Source: Paenibacillus plantiphilus
GTDB lineage: Bacteria; Bacillota; Bacilli; Paenibacillales; Paenibacillaceae
Direction of reading: 5' to 3'
Length of the DNA stretch: 64,000 nucleotides
Assembly (NCBI RefSeq): GCF_927798095.1
Contig: NZ_CAKMMF010000023.1
Span: forward strand, 1 to 64,000
Program-made: the position numbers and the translations under genes
Notes under the pieces: generated by a model
What the model saw: the letters and a program-made list of their open reading frames with translations, nothing else
Told to the model about the DNA's origin: nothing
Databases searched by the model: none
In this document: one piece after another, positions 8,014 to 17,171 of the stretch
How positions within the stretch are numbered: the first letter of the stretch is position 1
Layout of the letters: each line of letters opens with the position of its first letter

Positions 8014-9459
8014 CTAATGAGGAAATAAGCTTCCCCTCGCCTTATAGTCAGATAGAGTCAAAGAAACATTTATGTTGAACTGAAGATCTATCGCTTTCTC
8101 TTTGAAAATAATTGTGTACGTAACTCTATATGGCGTTTCGATGTACATCAGAGTGAGCTGCAACGTATTATCGTGCTGCCATGAAGCATAGGTGACAACC
8201 TCTTGCAGCTGCATGGACAGGTCTTTCGCGAATACAGACTTTGTATGGACTGCCTTTGTAAAGTCAAATGCCAGCCTGTCCTCTCTGTCATCCCCGTACA
8301 ATAAATGAAGCTGCAGCCGCTCTTCCTGTAAGAAGAAGCGGACCTTCGCAAGCCGTTGCGGGTTCTCGTCCATCATATAGCAATGATTATTAACCTGGCG
8401 CATGAAATCAGGGACAGGCTTAAATACTGGGATCGTGCAGCTCATAGAAGACAATCGCTGCTCCAACTTAGCCTGATCAGCAGTTGAACAGGGATCTGTA
8501 TTGCCTACTTGCTGGATAATATGGGCATAGATTAAATCCAGAAGAGCTTGCAGCTCCCCCATATTGTTGAAGCTGGCAGTTGCCGCGATGACTATTTGCT
8601 GCTCTGGTGCAACAAAGCATAATTGACCGAAAGAACCATCGCCCCTGTAACAGCCATGCCGGCATAAATGAAATTGATATCCGTAGCCCTGAACAGAATC
8701 GGCTCGCCCCGCTCCCATTAGACGGTTATCGCTTTGCTTTGCAGTTGCTACAGCAATGTATGATTCGGAAACAATTCTTCGCCCTTCATACATGCCTTGA
8801 TTTAAGAGCATTTGACCAAATTTAGCGATGCTTTCGGTTGAGAGACTTAGCCCCATGCCGCCTGCTGCAATACCCATCGGGCAGGTTTCCCAAGAAGGTC
8901 TTGGTATTCCTAACGGCTCAAAAAGTTTGGGCATCAGAAAATCAACCAAGCTCTGGCCTGTTGCTTGCTCGATTATGGCGGACAACATATAAGTCGAATG
9001 CGTGCTGTAGCGATAATAAGTGCCCGGTTCATGCTCGACAGCTAACGCTAGAAAGGTTTGTACCCAATCTTGTTCAGCAGCCACAACACTGTATATATTG
9101 TCATGATGGCCTGCGTTCATGGATAACAAATGATGGATGGTCATTTTCGCTAAATTCGGAGAAATGCTGTTCGGCAGCTTACTAGGAAAGAACGCGATCA
9201 CCTTATCCTGCAAGTCCAAATACCCGTAGTCGCAAGCTATGCCGACAGCGATGGAAGTAAAACTCTTGCTAAGCGAAAATAACAATTGCGGACCATTCAT
9301 CGTATACGGCTTTCGCCAGAACTGGGCGGTAGCTCGGCCATCCTGCAGCAGCATAAAGCTGTTCACTTCCAGGCGCAACTGTTCGATTTCCGTGAAGAAG
9401 TCCAGTAATGCCTTCGACGATAATCCGTGATTCTCAGGAGTATCCTTTACTATTCCCAA
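8014..9459 (-). CDS. Serine hydrolase, beta-lactamase class C / penicillin-binding fold
   Basis: About 481 residues of the beta-lactamase-related serine hydrolase family. The nucleophile motif SLSK (SxxK) lies near residue 62, the second motif is YST within YYRYSTHSTYML, and an HGCYRGDGSFGQ segment stands where the third (HxG/KTG-like) motif is expected. The last about 150 residues form a separate beta-rich domain. No signal peptide is seen, so this is a cytoplasmic esterase/peptidase-like enzyme rather than a secreted beta-lactamase. The start is the TTG at 9459, 8 bases after AGGAGG; the ATG at 9489 has no RBS. It stands alone. The natural substrate is unknown, and family members include esterases and D-amino peptidases. 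Confidence 0.85.
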   Translation of the reverse strand: MGIVKDTPENHGLSSKALLDFFTEIEQLRLEVNSFMLLQDGRATAQFWRKPYTMNGPQLLFSLSKSFTSIAVGIACDYGYLDLQDKVIAFFPSKLPNSISPNLAKMTIHHLLSMNAGHHDNIYSVVAAEQDWVQTFLALAVEHEPGTYYRYSTHSTYMLSAIIEQATGQSLVDFLMPKLFEPLGIPRPSWETCPMGIAAGGMGLSLSTESIAKFGQMLLNQGMYEGRRIVSESYIAVATAKQSDNRLMGAGRADSVQGYGYQFHLCRHGCYRGDGSFGQLCFVAPEQQIVIAATASFNNMGELQALLDLIYAHIIQQVGNTDPCSTADQAKLEQRLSSMSCTIPVFKPVPDFMRQVNNHCYMMDENPQRLAKVRFFLQEERLQLHLLYGDDREDRLAFDFTKAVHTKSVFAKDLSMQLQEVVTYASWQHDNTLQLTLMYIETPYRVTYTIIFKEKAIDLQFNINVSLTLSDYKARGSLFPH

Positions 9460-9526
9460 GCTATATCCCTCCTGTCCAAAATAAATCATGAAAGCTGATA
9501 TACTTCCGAATTGGACCCGGCGATAA

Positions 9527-10105
9527 TTATTTTCTATTAAATAACTTTAAGTATTCAACCATTTGATCTGCCATGTATTCAGCATTAAATGCATATTCTT
9601 GTTTAACCCAGAAGTTTAACCTTCCGACTAAAGCAGAAGATTGAGTGTAACAATACAGACTTTTATCTAGTGTGTCTTTAAATTGTTTTAAAAAATGTAT
9701 ATCACTTTCAATTAACTCTTTAATCGAAAAACAAAGTTTTTCCTGAAAGCTTGGGAACTTATTAACATCAAATAGCAAGCTGAAAATAAGCTTATTATCC
9801 TCTACATATTTAAAAACTACAAGTGATGTATCTGAAGAAAACTTTACATGAATTGGCACTTCACCATTATGAAATGTTGGTTCAATTTTGCTTATAAAAC
9901 CTTGTATAGCTTCGTCAATAATATCTTCAATCAGCTCACTTTTATCTGAATAGTGAGCATAAAAAGTAGTGCGATTGTAATTCGCATAATCTGTAATTTC
10001 TTTAACGGTAATTTGTTCTGCATCATTTTCGGTAATTAAATTCATAAATGCAAAGCGAATATCTCGCTTCGTTCTCTCTATTCTACGGTCTGTTTTTTTG
10101 TTCAT
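9527..10105 (-). CDS. TetR/AcrR-family repressor
   Basis: A 192-residue regulator. The N-terminal helix-turn-helix is clear: ITVKEITDYANYNRTTFYAHYSDK. The C-terminal ligand domain is variable and resembles the TetR_C_8 type (FKYVEDNKLIFSLLFD). The start at 10105 has GGAG 11 bases upstream; the frame extends 12 codons further without support. It is divergent from an NAD(P)H quinone-oxidoreductase-like gene, and the 171-base gap between them holds inverted repeats. The likely job is repression of that oxidoreductase and of itself, relieved by a small toxic molecule such as a quinone or electrophile. Both genes are clearly more AT-rich than their neighbours, which hints at joint acquisition. Confidence 0.85.
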   Translation of the reverse strand: MNKKTDRRIERTKRDIRFAFMNLITENDAEQITVKEITDYANYNRTTFYAHYSDKSELIEDIIDEAIQGFISKIEPTFHNGEVPIHVKFSSDTSLVVFKYVEDNKLIFSLLFDVNKFPSFQEKLCFSIKELIESDIHFLKQFKDTLDKSLYCYTQSSALVGRLNFWVKQEYAFNAEYMADQMVEYLKLFNRK

Positions 10106-10238
10106 TCTGTATAGGACTCCAATCTTATATAAAAACGACATCTATCACTTATATGTTGGCTAATCTACATCTGCATCCCGTTTGTTCTTACTTATATATT
10201 GCATCATTATATACTTAAAACAACACCAATATAAGTAG

Positions 10239-10252
10239 ACAACATCTGTTGT
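10239..10252. promoter_or_regulatory. Palindrome ACAACA-TC-TGTTGT, candidate TetR operator
   Basis: A perfect 6-bp inverted repeat with a 2-base spacer lies 25 bases before the oxidoreductase start, in the gap shared with the divergent tetR gene. The octamer ACTTATAT/ATATAAGT also recurs in both orientations in this gap (near 10147, 10190 and 10231). Either could be the operator. Confidence 0.4.
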
Positions 10253-10276
10253 TTCAATGAAGGAGAGAAGCAAAAA

Positions 10277-11257
10277 ATGAAAGCACTAATAATACAAGAG
10301 CCAAAATCAATAGAGGGTTTAAGAATAATAGATAAAGAAAAACCGATACCTAAAAAAGGTGAAGTTCGCATAAAAGTACTTTCTGCTGGTTTAAACCCAT
10401 CTGATTTTCAATATGTACAATATAACGAGGTTGCAAATGAAGAGCGTGTATTAGGGATTGATATATGCGGTATTGTCGACAGTGTGGGTAGCGAGGTAAA
10501 CCATTTAAAAGAAGGCGACCGTGTATATTATTTAAGAAGTATAGACAATACACATGGGGGGTTTGCGGAGTACGCAATCACTCCAGCACATGTAGTCAGT
10601 ATTTTACCTGAAAATGTACCAACCCATGTAGCTGGGGTAGTTCCAGGAGCAGGATATACAGCTTATCAAGCAATAGTCCAAAAATTACGTCCAGTTTCAG
10701 GAAGAACAATATTAATTCATGGTGGAGCAGGAGGTGTTGGTAGTTTTGCTATACAGCTGGCTAAACTTGCGGGCTTAAAAGTTGTTACGTCTTGTCAAGG
10801 AAAAGATATGGATTATGTTACAATGTTAGGTGCTGACAAAGCAATCGATTTTAAGTCTGAGAATGTACATGCTGTTACGATGGAATGGACCAATCAGCGC
10901 GGCGTGGATTATATTTTAAGCACCGTTGGTCCAGAAGTCGCTACAAAAGACATTGACATACTTGCTTTTGGCGGAGAAATTGTTGTAACAGCAGGTTTTC
11001 CTGATTTCAATCGCTTCCGCTTTTATGATAAAGGACTGTCTTTGCATGAAATGGCAACGGGAGCAGTACTGGCATCTGGTGACAGACAATTAGAAGAAAA
11101 TATAGCGTTAATCGGGAATGAGCTCGCAAAGTTATTAGCTGAACAAATAATATCTCCACCCAGGATTACTTGTATCCGTTTGGAAGAAGTCCCGAATTAT
11201 CTCAAGATGATGGAACAAGGACAAATTACAGGAAAAGTTGTAGCTATACTAGATTAA
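10277..11257 (+). CDS. Zinc-independent medium-chain dehydrogenase (quinone oxidoreductase type)
   Basis: A 326-residue member of the quinone-oxidoreductase branch of the medium-chain dehydrogenase/reductase family. It has a GroES-like N-terminal domain (KVLSAGLNPSDFQYVQ, LGIDICGIVDSVG) and a Rossmann domain with the dinucleotide loop HGGAGGVGSFAIQLAK. The structural zinc cysteines are absent, as expected for this branch. The predicted reaction is NAD(P)H-dependent reduction of a quinone or alpha,beta-unsaturated carbonyl in the cytosol. The RBS is AAGGAGAG before the ATG. It is transcribed away from its presumed TetR repressor. Confidence 0.9.
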   Translation: MKALIIQEPKSIEGLRIIDKEKPIPKKGEVRIKVLSAGLNPSDFQYVQYNEVANEERVLGIDICGIVDSVGSEVNHLKEGDRVYYLRSIDNTHGGFAEYAITPAHVVSILPENVPTHVAGVVPGAGYTAYQAIVQKLRPVSGRTILIHGGAGGVGSFAIQLAKLAGLKVVTSCQGKDMDYVTMLGADKAIDFKSENVHAVTMEWTNQRGVDYILSTVGPEVATKDIDILAFGGEIVVTAGFPDFNRFRFYDKGLSLHEMATGAVLASGDRQLEENIALIGNELAKLLAEQIISPPRITCIRLEEVPNYLKMMEQGQITGKVVAILD

Positions 11258-11290
11258 GTTGGTATTAAAATTTCAAATAAGGTGGCTTAT

Positions 11291-11314
11291 ACGAGTTCAT
11301 CAGGGGAAACTCGT
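11291..11314 (+). terminator. Hairpin after the oxidoreductase gene
   Basis: ACGAGTT (11291-11297) pairs with AACTCGT (11308-11314), followed by TTCACTTC, 33 bases after the stop. The T-tail is weak. Confidence 0.45.
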
Positions 11315-11379
11315 TTCACTTCGCCTTTCACCGTACTCCCTGCGCACAGCCCATTGATGTATTCATAAAGGCACTGCAT

Positions 11380-11413
11380 GAGCCGATACATCCACAAGAC
11401 GATGCATCGGCTC
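11380..11413 (-). terminator. Strong hairpin after the DUF4303 gene
   Basis: GAGCCGATACATC (11380-11392) pairs with GATGCATCGGCTC (11401-11413), 12 of 13 positions matching, 24 bases past the stop of the minus-strand gene. There is no U-run on either strand, so intrinsic termination is uncertain. Confidence 0.4.
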
Positions 11414-11437
11414 TGAATATATAACCACCTATTGTAT

Positions 11438-12550
11438 CTACATGTTCGCAAAAACCAGCAACTGATGTGCTTCCGTCCTGAATTCCTCATGTTTTTCTTC
11501 TAGCATAGTTGCGATCCATCGGCATTCGTTCTGCTGGTGGATCGTCAAGCTGCCAGAGAAATGCAAGCATTCCAAATAGTACAACAGCTTCTCCATATCC
11601 GTGCGCGATAGCTCGTCCTGCTTTACGAGACACCCTATCCTCGGCAGACATACCGCTGCAAGCGCATTGCCGAAAGGTGCAAGCTGCGCAAATACCTCAT
11701 ATTCAGACTTTACATATCGATAAAGCGAGGTGACCCGATTACCGTCGTGAACGGCATCCATCCAGTATTCGACTGCTTCGGAGACCGTGAGCTTCCTATA
11801 GGACTCCAACTCCAGATTGTAATGTCGGTCATGTTCAGCTATTTCGGGGAATAGCATATCGAACAAGGCAGGCTCAATCGTTTTGCGCATAAGGATGCTA
11901 TAATCGATATAATCATCCCCCGTAGATGCATACGCAATAAAATTTTCCGTTGTGCGAAGTGGAGCGAATGCATTCTCGGAGATTAAACATTGTACCGCTT
12001 GCAGCGCAAGCACCTGATAACCTATATAGATGATGCCTGCCTCGAAAGCAACGATCGGTTCGCCATTAGCCTCGCTATAAGCATCTTCTTCCTTCGGAAG
12101 ATCAAGGGCTCCATAAGCCGTTTTTTCAAAAAGTCGGATCGTCTCCCCATGCTCGCTCATGTGTTCATCCCAGAATTGAAAATCAAAATCACCCGGATTA
12201 AATTTAAGAGAACTAATTTTTTGAGGATCTTCATATCCGTAATCGGCTAACGTCTCTGTGAAACGATCCTCGGTATTCATGTAGACATAGAAGCTGTGGT
12301 GATCGTCGGCATACAGGGTGAAAACGTAAACGTCCTTATTCTCGGGACGCTTAGCAAATTCTCTAATAATGTTTTTGCAACCCTCTACCAACGTTTGAAC
12401 GAAACGCTCGGCAGTAATCGTTGGCACGCCCTGGGGTGCAGTCAAGCTCCGGCTGACCTCATCAGTATCATGCAGTACATAGTAACCCTCTAATGCAATC
12501 GGCGTTTGCCCTGTTAGCTTGCGGCCCAGCTCTGAGAAGTAGGTATTCAT
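11438..12550 (-). CDS. DUF4303-like protein
   Basis: A 370-residue cytoplasmic protein. The start at 12550 is set by GGAGG, 7 bases upstream; the frame runs open for 54 more codons without an RBS. Residues about 40-110 (FVQTLVEGCKNIIREFAKRP, then VYVFTLYADDHHSFYVYMNT) fit the pattern of DUF4303 proteins, a family of unknown function. The rest is acidic and mixed alpha/beta without recognisable motifs. It is a single gene with hairpin 11380-11413 downstream. DUF4303-like proteins are often met near contact-toxin immunity genes, but no toxin gene is visible here, so no role is proposed. Confidence 0.65.
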   Translation of the reverse strand: MNTYFSELGRKLTGQTPIALEGYYVLHDTDEVSRSLTAPQGVPTITAERFVQTLVEGCKNIIREFAKRPENKDVYVFTLYADDHHSFYVYMNTEDRFTETLADYGYEDPQKISSLKFNPGDFDFQFWDEHMSEHGETIRLFEKTAYGALDLPKEEDAYSEANGEPIVAFEAGIIYIGYQVLALQAVQCLISENAFAPLRTTENFIAYASTGDDYIDYSILMRKTIEPALFDMLFPEIAEHDRHYNLELESYRKLTVSEAVEYWMDAVHDGNRVTSLYRYVKSEYEVFAQLAPFGNALAAVCLPRIGCLVKQDELSRTDMEKLLYYLECLHFSGSLTIHQQNECRWIATMLEEKHEEFRTEAHQLLVFANM

Positions 12551-12741
12551 TATTGATCCTCCAAAAGTGACACCTATCGAAGTCATGCCGCCATGGGCTA
12601 AGGTACTCGAGTTTATGTCCCATAAATAGCATGCTATTCTGTTATCGGTTACCCCCCTTCCAAAGTTAACAACATTATCCACCGTACATTTCCATACATC
12701 TAAATTTGACAAGCAATCGGCTGTCTACAGGTCGCCTCATG

Positions 12742-15700
12742 TTAAGGAACTTGCACAACAAAGGGCACTGTAAGCACTTGTCCATCTCGTTGAAATTGGC
12801 CCCAAATCTTATAAGTGCCCTTGCTCGGGAAGCTCGTCATGAACTTCGCTTCGGGTCCTGTCGACTCTTCGTTGACGGGGTGAACATGGAGATAATCTTC
12901 CGTATCTTCACTTATGATGACCACATGACCGACAGCTCCCAAATACGGTTCCAAATCCGTTACTGGTTCCTTCGTACTTGCATCAGCAAGCGTAAAACTC
13001 AATTCAAAATCCTTCCCGGCCTCGGGATGATCATTCTCTAACGTAATTTCAACGCCATCCACAGTTTTGGAATGCCCGTCTTCGACAGCTAGAGGAACGG
13101 ATTCCGCTGGGACTCCCGCGACCTCGATCCATTCAGTCTGCGTTGTCTTTCTTCCACCCGTCGGAACGAAATCAGCGATCAATTTGTATGTTCCACCTGA
13201 CGGAAAATTGTTCGTAATGACAAACTCGCCCTGCCCCTTGTATTCGGGATGGATATGGTTGAAATACGACAAATCCTTGCTCACCACAATCAGATGGAGA
13301 AGCTTCTCGTGCTCGATGTCCAGCTTATCAAGCGGATTACCCGCTTCGTCCTGAATATGGATTGTAATCGATGCTTCTTGTCCTGATTGGGCATTCTCCA
13401 CTGACCATACGGCTTTGGCTGCCACCTTATTGGCACTGTCACCTTCGCTGTCGCTTCCGTGAGAATCAGAACCGCCATGCCCATGCCCCGCCGCCTCTTC
13501 TTGCTTGGCCGCCCCTTGGTCCAATGCAGAGGACTCGTGGCTCGCCTCCGGCGCATTCGACTGCTTGCCGAAACCATAACCCGCAAAGAACGCCATAACA
13601 ACGAGCAGGATCATCAATATAAACTGCCTTCGACTCATTCCGACGTTTCTCTCCTCGCTTTTCCTGTCTACATTTTGCAATCTGAGCGCATTAAGCACAA
13701 CTGAGACCGAGCTCAGCGCCATCGCCGCTCCAGCGAGCCACGGCTCCAGGTAGCCCATCGCCGCAATCGGAATGCCGATCACATTGTACCCCAGCGCCCA
13801 GAACAGATTCTGTTTAATGTTCAGCATCGTTTTCTTGCTTAGCGAGATGGCATCGGGAATACTGTTCAAGTCGCCGCGCATCAGCGTGACATCTGCTGCT
13901 TCCATAGCTACATCGGTACCTGTGCCAATCGCCATGCCGATATCCGCCGTAGCCAGCGCAGGGGCATCATTAATGCCATCCCCCACCATCGCAACCTTCT
14001 TCCCCGACTCTTGAAGCTTCTTCACTTCATTCGCTTTGCCATCAGGGAGCACCTCAGCCAATACATGATCGATCCCCACCTGGCTCGCTATTGCTTTGGC
14101 CGTACGCTCATTGTCCCCCGTGATCATCACGACTTCGAGGCCCATCTCCTTCATGCGAGCAATCGCCTGCTTGGAGGTTTCCTTGATCGTATCCGCAACA
14201 GCGACCATACCCGCATATCGTCCATCAACGGCAACAAGCATGGCCGTCTTGCCCTCGGATTCCAGCTTGCTCATTTCCTCGAACGCCTTCTCCGCCTTCA
14301 CGCTGTATTGAGCCATTAATTTCTTCGTTCCGACCATGATGCCTCGGCCATCGACCTCGGCCATAATTCCGTATCCGGGGATCGCCTGGAATGAATCTGC
14401 CTTCGGCAATGCGATTCCTTTATCCCGAATACCGGCCACAATTGCTTCTGCCAGAGGATGCTCAGAGTTCTTCTCAGCCGCACCGACCCACGATAACACT
14501 TGAGACTCTTCACAATAATCGGTATCAATTCGCACATCGGTCAATTCCGGTTTGCCCTTAGTGACCGTGCCTGTTTTGTCCAGCACGACCGTAGTAACCC
14601 GATGTGTGTTCTCCAGATGTTCCCCGCCCTTGAACAGAATGCCAAGCTCAGCGGCGCGTCCCGATCCCGCCATTATTGACGTTGGTGTCGCAAGTCCAAG
14701 CGCACATGGGCAAGCAATGACGAGTACGGCTATTGCCTTCTCAAGTGCGGCAGCCAGATCGCCCGGCTCTGCTGCAAAGTACCAGATCAGGAAGGTGACG
14801 ACCGCAATACCCACTACAATAGGGACAAAAACGCCCGATATGACGTCCGCGACCCGCTGGATCGGAGCCTTGGACCCCTGCGCTTCCTCCACCACTTTAA
14901 TGATTTGCGACAATGCCGTTTCTTTGCCAATCTTGGTGGCTTCAACCTTAAGCACACCATTCTTGTTAAGAGTAGCCCCGATAACCGATTCACCAGAATG
15001 CTTCTCAACGGGAATGCTTTCCCCCGTCAGCATAGATTCATCAACCGCCGAGATGCCTTCCACAACGATACCGTCAACCGGCACTTTCTCCCCTGGCTTA
15101 ACGATGACGATGTCGCCAACGACCACGTCTTCTACCGGAACACTCATTTCCACTCCGCTTCGTATGACGATTGCTGACTTGGCTTGGAGACCCATCAACG
15201 ACTTGATGGCCTCCGAGGAGCGGCCTTTGGCAAGTGCTTCAAACAGCTTGCCGAGCAGGATCAGCGTAATCAGCACCGCGCTGGTCTCATAATACAGAGC
15301 CGAAGACACGTCCCGGATTGTTACATATAAGCTGTAAAAATACGCCGCTGATGTTCCCAGAGCCACGAGCACATCCATGTTCGCGCTGCCGTTCCGCAAC
15401 GCCTTGAATGCCCCGATGTAGAATCTCGCCCCAATAATAAACTGAACCGGAGTGGCTAGGGCGAATTGAAACCAGGCTTCCATGAAAATATCCGGCGACG
15501 GAATCCACGATGTAAATGAGAAGTGTCCAACCATAGCCCACAACAGCGGAAAGGTTAGAATGGCTGATACGATCAGCGTCCATCTCTGGCGGCGAATTTC
15601 CTTCTGCCGGTGATCACCGTCGCTCTTGGCGTCCGTTTTGGGCTTCGCCTTATAGCCCAGCTTCTCCACTTTCTTAATCATGTCTGCGGTGCTGACCATG

Positions 15701-16074
15701 GATGGTATATATTCAATATGGGCGGTTTCCAGCGTGAGATTGACTGTCGCTTCGACGCCATCCATCTTATTGAGCCCTTTCTCAATCCGAGTGGCACAAG
15801 CAGCACAGGTCATCCCCATAATGTCGAGATCAATGGCTTCTTTAACCGTTCCATAGCCCAAAGACGTAATCTTCTGCTCCAAACGCAACCGGTCAACCTT
15901 GGCCGGATCGAATTGAATCGATGCCTGCTCAAGTGCAAAATTCACATTCGCCTGCGAAACGCCTTCAAGCTTATTAAGACCTTTCTCAATGCGGGTTGCG
16001 CATGCTGCACAGGTCATTCCCGTAATTTGAAGCGTGGCTTGCTTATCATTGCTTCCAGCGTGTGACTGGCTCAT
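12742..16074 (-). CDS. copA: Copper-exporting P1B-type ATPase CopA with an extra C-terminal extracellular domain pair
   Basis: About 1110 residues, roughly 300 more than a normal CopA. It has two heavy-metal-binding domains with GMTCAAC (Cys 22/25 and 90/93), the membrane CPC motif (about 455-457), the phosphorylation site DKTGT (Asp about 499), the SEHPLAEAI nucleotide-binding motif and [10 protein letters not shown]. This is a complete Cu(I) pump. After the eighth membrane helix, from about residue 813 (base 13638), comes an extra helix ([19 protein letters not shown]), a His-rich linker ([12 protein letters not shown]) and two similar beta domains, each with an H-(I/V)-H-P motif ([17 protein letters not shown]), resembling separate YtkA/FixH-like proteins. 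The ninth helix should place them outside. The start at 16074 follows AAGGTG by 6 bases. It is cotranscribed with copZ. Confidence 0.9.
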   Translation of the reverse strand: MSQSHAGSNDKQATLQITGMTCAACATRIEKGLNKLEGVSQANVNFALEQASIQFDPAKVDRLRLEQKITSLGYGTVKEAIDLDIMGMTCAACATRIEKGLNKMDGVEATVNLTLETAHIEYIPSMVSTADMIKKVEKLGYKAKPKTDAKSDGDHRQKEIRRQRWTLIVSAILTFPLLWAMVGHFSFTSWIPSPDIFMEAWFQFALATPVQFIIGARFYIGAFKALRNGSANMDVLVALGTSAAYFYSLYVTIRDVSSALYYETSAVLITLILLGKLFEALAKGRSSEAIKSLMGLQAKSAIVIRSGVEMSVPVEDVVVGDIVIVKPGEKVPVDGIVVEGISAVDESMLTGESIPVEKHSGESVIGATLNKNGVLKVEATKIGKETALSQIIKVVEEAQGSKAPIQRVADVISGVFVPIVVGIAVVTFLIWYFAAEPGDLAAALEKAIAVLVIACPCALGLATPTSIMAGSGRAAELGILFKGGEHLENTHRVTTVVLDKTGTVTKGKPELTDVRIDTDYCEESQVLSWVGAAEKNSEHPLAEAIVAGIRDKGIALPKADSFQAIPGYGIMAEVDGRGIMVGTKKLMAQYSVKAEKAFEEMSKLESEGKTAMLVAVDGRYAGMVAVADTIKETSKQAIARMKEMGLEVVMITGDNERTAKAIASQVGIDHVLAEVLPDGKANEVKKLQESGKKVAMVGDGINDAPALATADIGMAIGTGTDVAMEAADVTLMRGDLNSIPDAISLSKKTMLNIKQNLFWALGYNVIGIPIAAMGYLEPWLAGAAMALSSVSVVLNALRLQNVDRKSEERNVGMSRRQFILMILLVVMAFFAGYGFGKQSNAPEASHESSALDQGAAKQEEAAGHGHGGSDSHGSDSEGDSANKVAAKAVWSVENAQSGQEASITIHIQDEAGNPLDKLDIEHEKLLHLIVVSKDLSYFNHIHPEYKGQGEFVITNNFPSGGTYKLIADFVPTGGRKTTQTEWIEVAGVPAESVPLAVEDGHSKTVDGVEITLENDHPEAGKDFELSFTLADASTKEPVTDLEPYLGAVGHVVIISEDTEDYLHVHPVNEESTGPEAKFMTSFPSKGTYKIWGQFQRDGQVLTVPFVVQVP

Positions 16075-16119
16075 TGTAATCACCTTTTCGAGAGGACCCG
16101 GCAGGTCCAGTAATGTAAG

Positions 16120-16320
16120 CTAGACGACTTCGTAGCCCTGATCCTCAATGGTTTCCTTGATGGCTTCAAGAGCAAGCTTGCTCTCATCATAGGTCACCAC
16201 GACCTGCCTGGATTGCAAGTCCACTTTGGCGGCTGCCCCCAGCTTCCTAACTGCTTCCTCAATGGAATTTACACAATGGCCGCAGCTCATTCCTTGTACC
16301 TTCAATAATATATTTTGCAT
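16120..16320 (-). CDS. copZ: Copper chaperone CopZ
   Basis: A 66-residue heavy-metal-associated domain protein with the copper-binding motif GMSCGHC near residues 10-16 and the usual ending IKETIEDQGYEVV. CopZ binds Cu(I) in the cytosol and hands it to the N-terminal domains of CopA, whose gene begins 45 bases downstream. Two ATGs lie in tandem after GGAGG; the second (16320) has the better spacing of 7 bases. It is the first gene of the copZ-copA operon and lies directly behind a CsoR-type promoter. Confidence 0.93.
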   Translation of the reverse strand: MQNILLKVQGMSCGHCVNSIEEAVRKLGAAAKVDLQSRQVVVTYDESKLALEAIKETIEDQGYEVV

Positions 16321-16361
16321 CATTATTCCTCCGCAGATTCAATTTATTGTTCCTTGCATTC

Positions 16362-16391
16362 AATATACTATACCCCCATAGGGTATGTCAA
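16362..16391 (-). promoter_or_regulatory. copZA promoter with CsoR operator in the spacer
   Basis: On the minus strand a consensus -35 TTGACA (16391-16386) and a -10 TATATT (16367-16362) are 18 bases apart. The inverted repeat ATACCC...GGGTAT (16370-16386) fills the spacer and matches the known GC-rich CsoR site. CsoR bound there would block RNA polymerase until Cu(I) releases it. No csoR gene lies in the window. Confidence 0.85.
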
Positions 16392-16423
16392 TGAGCATTT
16401 ATTACAGTGAACACGCCCTAATT

Positions 16424-16458
16424 AAAAAAGACACTGCGACCTGTTGATCGAAGTGTCT
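16424..16458 (-). terminator. Rho-independent terminator of the sigma/ABC operon
   Basis: On the minus strand AGACACT...AGTGTCT (arms 16458-16452 and 16435-16429) is followed by TTTTTT, directly after the stop of the last ABC gene. It separates this operon from the copZ promoter. Confidence 0.85.
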
Positions 16459-16460
16459 CT

Positions 16461-17171
16461 CTAGATTATCGGGAGGCTGTCAACCTCAGCCATCTCATCA
16501 TACATGCGCAGCTTCCCTTCATCCAGATAGAACAGGCTCTTCTGATCGCCTTGTTCCATATCTTCAGGAAAATTCGTGCTTATAATAATAATGCTATGGT
16601 GGGAAAGCTTGTAGATTACGCGTTTGAAAAATGTTTTCTCCTGGTTGTCCAATCCTTCGAATGGTTCATCCAGTATGCAAATTCGCGGCTGATTAATGAG
16701 CGCCTGGATCAGCCCTACTTTTTGCAATTGGCCTCCAGAGAGGGCTCTCAGCTTTCTCTTTCTTAGCTCAAGCAGCTTGCTATCCATCAGCCACTTCTCT
16801 AATGCCGCTTTCACAAGACGGTGCGGAATTCCTTTATGGAAGGCCATGCAGGTCAAATAGCGCTCGATGGTCATATCCGAGTAACCTGTAAAGTGCTGCG
16901 GCAGGAAGCCCATCAGCGCTCTGGCTTCTTCGACGCTCAGCTGCTTGCGGTGCATTCCTGCCCCCTCTTCACTCGTTAACATCGTGAAAATCATGCTGCC
17001 TTTCTCCGGCTCAACCGCAGTCGCGAGGAGCTTCAATGCCGTGCTTTTCCCCGCCCCATTCCTTCCGACAACATAATTAATGCCTGCAGCAAACGTACAT
17101 GGCGTATCAACTGCCAGCTTGAATGTGCCCCTCGAATATTCCACATTGCTTAAGGTGATCCTTATACTCAT
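16461..17171 (-). CDS. ABC transporter ATP-binding protein (last gene of sigma/ABC operon)
   Basis: A 236-residue ATPase subunit with Walker A GRNGAGKST, signature LSGGQLQKV and Walker B ICILDEPFEGLD. The Q-loop is in LMGFLPQHFTGYS, a segment nearly shared with the other ATPase of the operon (LGYLPQHF). The start at 17171 overlaps the stop of the preceding membrane-protein gene by ATGA, so the two are translationally coupled; the longer upstream frame is inside that gene. It most likely powers the 17168-17968 membrane protein as an ABC-2-type exporter or immunity pump. The substrate is unknown. Confidence 0.88.
   Translation of the reverse strand: MSIRITLSNVEYSRGTFKLAVDTPCTFAAGINYVVGRNGAGKSTALKLLATAVEPEKGSMIFTMLTSEEGAGMHRKQLSVEEARALMGFLPQHFTGYSDMTIERYLTCMAFHKGIPHRLVKAALEKWLMDSKLLELRKRKLRALSGGQLQKVGLIQALINQPRICILDEPFEGLDNQEKTFFKRVIYKLSHHSIIIISTNFPEDMEQGDQKSLFYLDEGKLRMYDEMAEVDSLPII

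Noticed and set aside
14552..15292. 246-codon plus-strand frame inside copA
   Set aside because: A shadow of the GC-rich copA codons; Ser/Thr/Pro-rich composition, no family, no RBS, while the minus frame has all P-type ATPase motifs.
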